This document shows positions 41,401-50,800 of a stretch of 64,000 bases of DNA, piece after piece. This DNA is from Bugula neritina (lineage: Eukaryota; Bryozoa; Gymnolaemata; Cheilostomatida; Bugulidae), in contig OZ037767.1 in assembly GCA_964035545.1 (NCBI GenBank), positions 485,001 to 549,000 of the forward strand, given 5' to 3'. Positions within the stretch are counted from its first letter, which is position 1; the number at the start of each line of letters is the position of its first letter. Made by a program: the position numbers and the translations under genes. Below the pieces are notes generated by a model that was not told the DNA's origin, did no database searches, and worked only from the letters and a program-made list of their open reading frames with translations.

Positions 41401-44400
41401 CAGCTCTGTGGATTACTCGACTAGACTCGGCCTGGGTTCCAGTCATGAAAGATTAGATAATGGAGGGGAGCCTGTTAACTCCCACCGCAACGACTATAAA
41501 CACTCTTCTACTGCCCTTCAATCTAGCCGAGAAATGTCAGGCTCCAGTTCAAACATCTACCATCAGGTAAGTTTACCTGCTGCCTTGTGATTCCCACCCA
41601 CCACTGTGTAGACTCCATTTTAATGTGTATGCATGTGTCTGTAGTATGTGTGCTACTCTGGTACATGTGTACTGTGTGCTACTCTGGTACATGTGTACTG
41701 TGTGCTACTCTGGTACACGTGTACTGTGTGCTACTCTGGTACATGTGTACTGTGTGCTACTCTGGTACATGTGTACTGTGTGCTACTCTGGTACATGTGT
41801 ACTGTGTACTACTCTGGTACATGTGTACTGTGTGCTACTCTGGTACATGTGTACTGTGTGCTACTCTGGTACATGTGTGCTGTGTGCTACTCTGGTACAT
41901 GTGTACTGTGTGCTACTCTGGTACATGTGTACTGTGTGAACTGTTACAGAAACACAGAGAAAAGCATTCCCATAATTCCCAGCAGGTAATCTTGTTGCAG
42001 AAATTAATGCTTTTACTTTCTTAGCAATGCTGTTAGCTGTCGTAGCATGCTGCCAGCTTGAGTCTCTCTCTTATACTAATACTTATACTAGTACTTACAC
42101 TAGTACTTATACTTGTACTAGAAATTATACTTGTACTAGGGATTATACTAATACAAGTCTTTCAACTAATTAGTGAGAGCTACTAACTGCATGAGACATG
42201 AAGAGTTAAGAGTAGTTTTCATTGCAGTGCATTTAGACTTTGAATTAGGAAGTTCACTCAGGAATTATGCTCTCTCTCCTTCTATAGTGTTCAAGCCAGC
42301 TTACTAACGACTAAACGCTAAAACCGAGCAACGTTTCTAGTGGTTGTTGTAACAAATGCGAGGGTCAGTGTTGAAGAGAAACGCTACATGTTTGTTGTGA
42401 ATATTATGTTGAGTTATATAACAACAGAAAACTTGTGTTTCGTTAGAACGGCAGCTCTCCCGGAAACAGCAGCCGGGTTTACAGCTCAGACGAGGTGGAG
42501 AAGATACGAGTACACTACAATCAGGAGATTCAAGACCTGAAACTCGACTATCAGTCACGGTTACTCGCTAAAGACCGTGAGTGGGATAAAAAGGTGGGCT
42601 CACTCACTTAGCTATACAGTGTAACTGGCATAGGTGTTTCCTCATAGTCTGTAACATTGTTTTATAATGAAACCAGTAATATACAGACAGTATCACATGA
42701 CTATCAGAGATCATTGATGATGTCCCAAAGAGCATCCTCTGTGCTAAAGTAAATTTTGCCAGCATGGTGAGACTTTATAATCAAGGGTTCTCACAGGGAT
42801 GAAGAATTTAACTAGCGTGACATATTTCTATATATTGCTACATTCTATTTTCATGCTATTACAACATTATCATAATAAAGCTATATAGGATTATGGTACA
42901 TCAGTTTTATTGTGAGTAGGACATGTTAGATAGTTGAGCAGTACAGAGACAGTGAAATCAGTATCAGTTTATACATAAAATATTAGCTATTAAACTGAAA
43001 GCTTTTTACAGCTTTTTCACTGATAGTTTGTACAGTAACAATGCTATAATGCAAGAAGCTGTATATTGCAGTTGCAAGCTGCACATTACAGTTGCTAGCT
43101 GTATATTGCAGTTGCTAGCTGTATATTGCAGTTGCAAGCTGTATATTACAGTTGCAAGCTGCACATTACAGTTGCTAGCTGTATATTGCAGTTGCTAGCT
43201 GTATATTACAGTTGCAAGCTGTATATTACAGTTGCTAGCTGTATATTGCAGTTGCAAGCTGTATATTGCAGTTGCTAGCTGTATATTGCAGTTGCAAGCT
43301 AGCAAATCGGAGCTCTCCAACTCACAGAAAATGGTGATGGACTTGAGACACAAATGCAACGACATGGCGGCTGAGTACGACAAATCTATGACGGAGTTGC
43401 TCAATGATAAGGTAGGCCATTCTCTCTGAGAAGTGCAGTAATGTGGAAAGTTTAATTGCCCGAGTTCATTAATTTAAATTACTAGTTGTTGGCTTTTTGG
43501 GCTCGGGTTAAGAACCACACAAAAACATATACTATATTTCTCACTTAGAACACAGTCTTGTCTTGGTCTCTGTAACCGCACCTACTTTTAGTGGTGCGGT
43601 CACAGAGAAAAGTTGTTTGCAGTTTATAACTAATCTGTAACACTGCAAAATGTATCTACACAATGGCAGACCTATGTTATACTGTGAATTGTACTCATAC
43701 AGTACTGTACTTATGTATATATACTGTGAGCTACATAACTACTCCGCTGAAAACTCAGGAAATGACCTTTTCTCATGCACACACAGTAGCTTAGCTATAA
43801 AACTTGTAATTCTACCCCTAGCTCAAACCAACCTCTCAATATAAGTGCCCTGATAACTCTACAGTCTACACCTTTGTTTTACACTCAGCGCCGTACCCGT
43901 ACAACGCTGAGTTTATTTTTCTGCTGCGAGTATACAATGCCATGGCTATAAAATGGCAGCTGTTGTCTAGGAACTAGCGAGTATGAATGATACTTTAGGA
44001 ATTAGCGAGTATGAGTACTATAGAACCTACGCCGGAGAATATGAACTCCCTGAAGTCCGAGAGAGATCAGTATGCCGATGACTTGCAGCTGGTCGAGAAA
44101 TCCTTCACTGAGTTACACAAGCGTTACGATAAGCTGAGAGAAAATCTGCAGTCTCACAAGAGAAACGAGGAGAAACTGAAAGAAGAGATAACCTCCATGA
44201 GACAACAACTTCGAGATGCTTCACAAAACTTTGAGGTTTGCATTGAAGTGGTTTTTATTTCAGATTATGATAATAAAATAGTAATCATAACTACTACATA
44301 CTCTAAAGCTGTATGCTGTAAATATTGTGTCTTAGAATCATAGTACTAGCAACAACAAAAAGCAATTTATTAAATGCTGAGTAACATTAAACTAAATAGC

Positions 44401-44884
44401 AATTGATATATTTGTTTTATTGTTCAACTCAGCTGGTGCTAAGTAAATTTACTAACTCAAAATGATTTACTAACTCAAAATGATTTACTAACTCACATCG
44501 ATTACAGAAACTGAGGGGTGAGTCACAAGATAAGCTAACAAAAGCTGCAACTGAGGTTGAGAAGGCCAAGTCAAGTTGCAAGGCGGAGTTAATCCGATTG
44601 CAGATGGCGCTAAAGAAATCAGAAGTACACGCCCAGAGCGTGGAGCAGCAACTCAAACAGAAAGTGAGTAACTATATCGTATTGTAGTGTACTATTATAT
44701 TCCATATATATTTTAATATATTGTTATATTATATATAGTGTAATGCATTTCACATTTTTTACAAGTATGACTATATGACAGAGAAAATGTCTTCTTTTAT
44801 GTTGTGTTTTAGATTGAAGAGAATTCCGAATTAGCCCAGATTTGTGACAACTTGATTGCTCTAAAGGGTGGGAGCCCTGAATGA
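34408..44884 (+). CDS. TACC (transforming acidic coiled-coil) protein, 3' part
   Basis: Nine exons join in phase to about 474 residues: 34408-34559, 35247-35380, 40169-40277, 41303-41566, 41950-41985, 42447-42593, 43292-43411, 43999-44235, 44508-44663, plus the terminal 44813-44884 (TGA). The first half is Ser/Arg-rich and disordered. From 42447 onward the product is a continuous coiled coil. It has the TACC-domain signatures [27 protein letters not shown] and, at the very end, [18 protein letters not shown], close to the C-terminus of vertebrate TACC3. TACC proteins bind XMAP215/chTOG microtubule polymerases and act at centrosomes and spindles after Aurora A phosphorylation. The exon at 34408 starts in phase 1, so at least one upstream exon is missing. 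Intron 35381-40168 is 4.8 kb and holds a transposon-like insert. Confidence 0.92.
35389..35832. repeat. (CTGT)n microsatellite, 440 bp
   Basis: Nearly pure CTGT tetranucleotides with GTGTCTGT and TTTCACTG interruptions start 8 nt after the TACC donor at 35381. Cys/Leu/Ser/Val frames on + and Gln/Thr/Arg/Asp frames on - are artefacts of the repeat. Confidence 0.97.
35870..36510. repeat. 28-bp minisatellite, about 22 copies
   Basis: Highly uniform units of taataataactcagtagtg followed by ctatgatag lie in the same large TACC intron. Confidence 0.95.
36725..40142. repeat. AT minisatellite split by an insertion
   Basis: Repeats of the type acataatataatacatagt occur at 36725-36784 and again at 39972-40142. 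The array was continuous before the 3.19-kb element 36785-39971 entered it. Confidence 0.85.
36785..39971. mobile_element. 3.2-kb non-autonomous DNA transposon candidate
   Basis: Both ends carry a 29-bp imperfect inverted repeat, beginning GTGACC and ending GGGATGT, with 23 of 29 positions matching between the left end (36785-36813) and the complement of the right end (39943-39971). Most mismatches are what CpG decay would leave. Flanking bases are atat on both sides, and removing one copy rebuilds the host minisatellite exactly, so the target duplication is ATAT, or TA if the terminus is read as TGTGACC. The interior is AT-rich and free of tandem arrays, and has no open frame long enough for a transposase. 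The superfamily is unknown. Confidence 0.75.
40280..40515. repeat. AT repeat (gtagtaatatagtaatatagt)
   Basis: Degenerate units of agtaatatagtgtagagaaa begin a few bases after the TACC donor at 40278. Confidence 0.8.
41645..41938. repeat. 26-bp minisatellite, eleven copies, TACC intron
   Basis: Very uniform units of tgtgctactctggtacatgt followed by gtactg end 11 nt before the acceptor at 41949. They nearly fill the 383-nt intron 41567-41949. Confidence 0.95.
42063..42155. repeat. 12-bp repeat (cttatactagta)
   Basis: Degenerate tandem units of acttatactagt in the TACC intron 41986-42446. Confidence 0.7.
43058..43300. repeat. 20-bp minisatellite made of a TACC acceptor, about 12 copies
   Basis: Each unit, gctgtatattgcagttgcta, contains the complete acceptor tatattgcag followed by the first exon bases TTGCAAGCT. 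The last copy at 43290-43291 is the true acceptor of exon 43292-43411. Acceptors three units upstream (60 nt) would be in frame. Confidence 0.95.
43969..44025. repeat. 28-bp duplication across a TACC acceptor
   Basis: The sequence aggaactagcgagtatgaat recurs as aggaattagcgagtatgagt 28 bp later, so the acceptor at 43997-43998 and the first exon codons exist twice. Confidence 0.85.
44450..44507. repeat. 19-bp repeat upstream of a TACC acceptor
   Basis: Three copies of aatgatttactaactcaaa. The last is diverged and runs into the acceptor attacag at 44507. The tactaac core matches the branch-site consensus, so branch points may have been multiplied here. Confidence 0.8.
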
Positions 44885-45919
44885 CCCCCCCCCCCCGTCT
44901 AAAGCCTGGCTTTTGATTAACGCTGCAGCTATACAGGATTTGTACAGACAGGAGCAGATAATTGACAAAACTACACACCATAGCTATAAATATCATCACA
45001 TATAAGAATTGTCTGCTCATTGACTGTTAACAAGGGGACCATTCCTTGCTCAAGATAAACTCTCACAAGTATCTATATGTACAATACTACATTCTTCAAC
45101 AGTATTTAAAATGCATTACTATATTAATTAAAAACATAAATTATTTAAATATCATTTTTTTTAGGTTTACCGTCCATTCCCTTAAACTACATATATTTAT
45201 GTTCTTTTTTCTAGAGGCCGCATGTTTTAATATATTGTGAATGTAAAATATTATATTTTGATACTAGCTGTACAATCGTTTTCTGCCTGAATAACCAAGT
45301 TGTGCTTGCAAAACACTTGTAATAAATTTACAACTCTTGGAATTCATGGATTGCTCTCATTTGCAGCAATAACTTTACTCTACTGTTGACTCACTAGTAT
45401 ATTTACTGCTAACTCACTAGTATATTTACTGAGGACTCACTAGTACGCAGTAGATATGACGAGTCTGAAACTTTCTGGACTACCTCAGTCTGTAATTATA
45501 CTTTATTGGAATTAAAAAATTATATACAATTAAACGGTACAGCCTGTGGACTTGATATAAAGAGTTTGAATGGCTGGCTATCTATTGAAAATATATTACT
45601 GAAACTGGCAAACAATGCAGCTGAAAAATAGTCATACAATTGAAGCCAATAGCAAACTCGTTACTATGATACGAATTGCTGCCGATTCACGGCAGCTGCT
45701 GCCAATCTGCTGCTTGACTAGAAGTTTTCAACACAACCTCAAGATTGTTACATGCGAATAGCTTTGAGAGTTTTAACATAACCCGTATGTATATTCAGTG
45801 TTGCAGGGGAGACTACTCTCATCTTTAGAGTAGATGCTAGGAGTTATTCCCCCTCACAGATCAGCTATAGAACAAGAAGTTGTTTGCTCCTGGATAGTTT
45901 GAGTGTAGCAAGATAGAGA
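44885..45919. other. Convergent 3' spacer of TACC and zinc-knuckle exons
   Basis: A C tract at 44884-44896 follows the TACC stop. A candidate AATAAA for TACC lies at 45321-45326. A short repeat of actcactagtatatttactg occurs at 45390-45445. No other gene is seen. Confidence 0.55.
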
Positions 45920-47225
45920 CTATCTGTACGGGCAGTTTGGTCTCCAGTGTCCAGGATCTCCTGTAATACAACCACCAGCCAATGCTAACAGAACACTAAT
46001 ATCTGACGCACACAACATACCCTACACTGGTAATGATACTAGACATCACGCACATGTATGCCTCTCTTTTAGAGTACAACACTTACCACAGTTGTAGCAG
46101 ACGCCGTATGACCCCCAGGTACGCCGTCTGTACATCCAGTCCCATGCATCCTCATTATCTTCATCAAAATCTGACGAATCGTTTAATTCAAGGAAAGATG
46201 AGTCACCTAACGTCAATAAATATCAGTGAGTATCTAACTGAGTACTAGACAGTATCTAACTGAGTACTAGACAGTATATCACTGAGTACTAGACAGTATC
46301 TAACTGAGTACTAGACAGTATCTCACTGAGTACTAGACAGTATCACACTGAGTACTAGACAGTATCTCACTGAGTACTAGACAGTATCTCACTGAGTACT
46401 AGACAGTATCTCACTGAGTACTAGACAGTATCACACTGAGTACTAGACAGTATCACACTGAGTACTAGACAGTATCTCACTGAGTACTAGACAGTATCTA
46501 ACTGAGTACTAGACAGTATCTAACTGAGTACTAGACAGTATCTCACTGAGTACTAGACAGTATCTAACTGAGTACTAGACAGTATCTAACTGAGTACTAG
46601 ACAGTATCTCACTGAGTACTAGACAGTATCTCACTGAGTACTAGACAGTATCTAACTGAGTACTAGACAGTATCTCACTGAGTACTAGACAGTATCTAAC
46701 TGAGTACTAGACAGTATCTCACTGAGTACTAGTCAGTATCTCACTGAGTACTAGTCAGTATCTCACTGAGTACTAGACAGTATCTAACTGAGTACTAGAC
46801 AGTATCTCACTGAGTACTAGACAGTATCTCACTGAGTACTAGACAGTATCTAACTGAGTACTAGACAGTATCTCACTGAGTACTAGACAGTATCTAACTG
46901 AGTACTAGACAGTATCTCACTGAGTACTAGACAATATCTCACTGAGTAATAGACAGTATCTCACTAAGCTAGATAAATCAAACCTCTACAGTAAGTATCT
47001 TTACAATAGTTACAACTACAAATTAGAAGCAAGGCACTGTTAGATAAGATGTGAAAAGGAAAAAGAAGAAAAAGAAATGTGGAAAACAAACACAATCACG
47101 GTACAGGAAACTGGGCAACTATACTTCTGAGAGTTATCTTACTAATTACTACTTACTTTCTCCTTCAGAGTCACTAGAAATTAGAATGGGTTCCTCAGTA
47201 TTTGTGTTGGTAGTGGAGTCTGTGC
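45920..47225 (-). CDS. CCHC zinc-knuckle exons with a SUMO-interaction-like motif
   Basis: Three minus-strand exons join in phase: 47157-47225, 46087-46206 and 45920-45960 (TAG). They encode about 75 residues. First comes a Thr-rich stretch, then PILISSDSEGES, which looks like a SUMO-interacting motif (hydrophobic core followed by acidic/Ser residues). An acidic segment, FDEDNEDAWDW, and Arg-rich YRRRTWGS follow. The end is a zinc knuckle, CYNCGDPGHWRPNC, with exact CX2CX4HX4C spacing, split by an intron after the second Cys. The first exon needs a phase-1 donor upstream, and no separate start exon is visible in 47230-47835. A phase-1 donor at 47876 in the RNF8-like tail would fit, so these may be its terminal exons (see findings). 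A stand-alone zinc-knuckle gene is the alternative. Confidence 0.72.
46228..46975. repeat. 22-bp minisatellite, about 33 copies
   Basis: Highly uniform units of tatctcactgagtactagacag (alternating with tatctaactgag) fill most of the intron between zinc-knuckle exons 47157-47225 and 46087-46206. The array begins about 20 nt from the minus-strand acceptor at 46207. Confidence 0.96.
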
Positions 47226-47835
47226 CTGCAAACATGAACAGCATGCGTAAGTAACCCACAGCAGAGGCTGTGATGAGGTAGGTGTGTAATGAGCACAGTA
47301 TTGGTAACTGTAAGGTGGCACATGAATGGCTATACCAGCAGAGACTCGTCCAATCAACATCCACTATACAGTCTACCAACAACTCTCTCTCTCTCTATTC
47401 GGTATCGAGAGTCGAAGCTTGAGAAAATTTTACATCAATCAACGGAATACATGAGTTAATGAAATAGAATAGAAAGCATGCATTGTCAGTGTCAGCAAGT
47501 TAGTGTACAAGGGTGTATATGAGGGGGGGGGGTTACAGGGTGTATAGGGAGGGGTGCATTTTGAAAAAGCAGAGATATTTATGCTAATTAATTACACTGG
47601 CACACTTTCTACTCTATTACCATTTATTGACTAGAAACAGAATTGTACAGTCAAGCAGCAAATATAATATATACTGATGAAGATTACTGATTTATAAGTC
47701 ACTATCAGAGAGTCCTATGTACAGAAATAACTAGTTGAAAGTGCGAGTCATGTAGAATAGTCTGCTGAGACGCTGTAATTCATAGTGAATGGATCCACCA
47801 CGTGATCTACCACATCTCTGATGGGTTCGTCAGGA

Positions 47836-50800
47836 TCACTTCTTAGAAGTAGTCTGCTCTGATTGTGAAGTCGTACAGGAAGTGGTTGTTGGCGTTACAG
47901 TCAATGCAGTAGATCTGCTACCTGATTGGCTAAAACTTGACTGACTAGAAACTGATGGGCTGGAAACACTTTGACTTGGGGTGAGTTGTGGTTGGGCTGA
48001 TTGACTTGGGGCGAGTTGTGGTTGGGCTAATTGACTTGGGGCGAGTTGTGGTTGCGCTGATTGACTTGGGGCGAGTTGTGGTTGGACTGATTGACTTGGG
48101 GAGAGTTGTGGTTGGGCTGATTGACTTGGGGCGAGTTGTGGTTGGGCTGATTGACTTGGGGAAAGTTGTGGTTGGACTGATTGATTTGGGGCGAGTTGTG
48201 GTTGGGCTGATTGACTTGGGGAAAGTTGTGGTTGGACTGATTGATTTGGGGCGAGTTGTGGTTGGGCTGATTGACTTGGGGCGAGTTGTGGTTGACCTGA
48301 TTGACTTGGGGCGAGTTGTGGTTGAAATGGCCGGAGGGCGGGCTCATAACCATAACCAAGTGGTAGATAACCAAGTGTTGGAAGAGGAAGTGGTGGATAA
48401 GCAAGTGGTGGAGGGAATGGTGGAAGAGGGGGAGGAAGCAGTCCCATATCAAGCTGCTGAAGGTGGTGCCGGAGGAAACTTGGTAAGCCTACAAGTGAGC
48501 TAAAATTGAGGAACATGTCTGCCATTTGTCTGGGAGCAGAAGAAGCATTTCTAGTGGCTATACCTGGTGGTCGCCTGGTGCGTGCCACGGCTGTAGTGGC
48601 TCTAGTGGCTCTAGTGACTGTAGTGGTAGCTGTAGTGGTAGCTGTAGTGGCTGTAGTGGTAGCTGTAGTGGCTGTAGCGGCTGTGGTGACTGTAGCGGCT
48701 GTGGTGACTGTAGTATCTGTAGCTGAACTAGACGTTGACGAGGTAGACCGAGTAGCTGGAGCAGCACCTCTAGCGGCAGCACCTCTAGCGGCAGCACCTC
48801 TCCTAGCAGCTCCTCTGCCCCTCCTTGGCTGTCTTCTATTAGATGACTTCTTCTTACCTTTACCTTGATTAGCTTTAGACTTCTCCAACATTTCAGCTGA
48901 CAATAGAAATATTTCAGCAGATGAAGTAAACATACAGGTATACACAGTAAACATACAGATAGACTACACACTCAAAAAGGTCAAGGTCTAACCTTCCCGA
49001 GCCGCGATCAGTGACTTCCTGTATGACCTGCTCTCCTCGGACATGTCCTCTACAGCTCTGTCTATGAGACTGTTAATGACGCAGTTGAAGTTAGCCTCAG
49101 AGTAGACATTCCTGCACACGGGGCACTCCCTCTTCTGCTCTAACCACTTGTCAATGCAGTAGCCACAGAATGTGTGCGAGCAGGGAAAGCTTTTGGGCTA
49201 CAATATTACCTGTATATATTACCTGTACTATTACCTCACTGTATATATTACCTGTACCCACTGTATATATTACCTGTACCCACTGTATATACTACCTGTA
49301 CTCACTGTATATACTACCTGTACTCACTGTATATATTACCTGTACTCACTGTATATATTACCTGTACTCACTGTATATATTACCTGTACTCACTGTATAT
49401 ATTACCTGTACCCACTGTATATATTACCTGTACTCACTGTATATATTACCTGTACTCACTGCAGATATATTACCTGTACTCACTGCAGATATATTACCTG
49501 TACTCACTGTATATATTACCTGTACTATCATCTCACTGCAGATGGCACACATCAACTCATCCTCAAACAAGTCAGCGATCTTCTTCTGCACTGCCTCGTC
49601 AGCGCACTCCCTTCCGAGACGAGATTGCTCCTCCTGCGTCACTTTCAGCGCTTCTTCTAGCTGTTGCAGTCTCTTGTCTTGTGCCTGTCCAATGAAAAAC
49701 AGTCTCTCATTCACTCCAGAATTCAGATGGAAGAAACTTACAGGCTTACCGTTGGTAGAAGTAACAGCATATATGATGGTGATTATTATTAGTGTTTCAT
49801 TAGTTATATGTATCTAGTGAACATATCTTCAACTATGCTCTATGCATATAGTTACTCTGCAGTAAGCTACTCTGCAGTGAGTTACTCTGCAGTGAGTTAC
49901 TCTACAGTGAGTTACTCTACAGTGAGTTACTCTGCAGTGAGTTACTTTACAGTGAGTTACTCTACAGTGAGTTACTCTACAGTGAGTTACTCTACAGTGA
50001 GTTACTCTGCAGTGAGTTACTCTGCAGTAAGTTACTCTGCAGTGAGTTACTCTGCAGTGAGTTACTCTGCAGTAGGTTACTCTGCAGTGAATTACTCTGC
50101 AGTGAGTTACTCTGCAGTGAGTTACTCTACAGTGAGTTACTCTACAGTGAGTTACTCTGCAGTGAGTTACTCTACAGTGAGTTACTCCACAGTGAGTTAC
50201 TCTGCAGTGAGTTACTCTACAGTGAGTTACTCTACAGTGAGTTACTCTGCGGTGAGTTACTCTGCGAGAGAGCCAGAGTGGTGGTCTTACCTTAGCATCT
50301 TCCAGCTGTCTCTCCTTCTCTTCCAGCTGCTTCAGTATCTCTTCAGATTTCTTAGTCTGTTCGTCCTACGAGATTCAACATGGCCGCTAGCGTTACGCAA
50401 CACTACACCAGTTATACAACAAGTAGAGTGTAAATAACTGAGAGTAAGTAACTGAGAGTAAATAACTGAGAGTAAGTAACTGAGAGTAAGTAACCGAGAG
50501 TAAGTAACTGAGAGTAAATAACTGAGAGTAAGTAACTGAGAGTAAGTAACTGAGAGTAAGTAACTGAGAGTAAGTAACTGAGAGTAAGTAACTGAGAGTA
50601 AGTAACTGAGAGTAAGTAACTGAGAGTAAGTAACTGAGAGTAAGTAACTGAGAGTAAGTAACTGAGTATAAGTGAACTACAATCAAAGATAAGAACATAC
50701 CTTGATATTTCTAATGGATTCTTCCATCTGCAAGTCTTTCTCTTGTAAAGCTTTCTCAACTACCTTCTGCTTACTCTGAAACAACCAACCAATCAGAATG

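Noticed and set aside
41587..42024. Cys/Tyr/Val repeat frames that look like a small secreted toxin-like or cysteine-rich peptide
   Set aside because: 26-bp intronic minisatellite open in three frames; no signal peptide logic or conserved spacing beyond the repeat.
46099..46227. A plus-strand exon reading QTPYDPQVRRLYIQSH with a GTGAGT donor
   Set aside because: The same DNA on the minus strand gives an exon that joins in phase with a neighbouring exon and completes an exact CCHC knuckle, which is far stronger evidence.
46228..46975. Regular short repeats suggestive of CRISPR
   Set aside because: Units are contiguous without spacers and lie in a eukaryotic intron. The same holds for all other arrays in the window.
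49808..50759. Long YSAVS and LLTLSYLLSVTYSQ frames
   Set aside because: Products of 15-bp and 14-bp intronic repeats. Only short exons at 50291-50365 and 50701-50775, in other frames, are coding.
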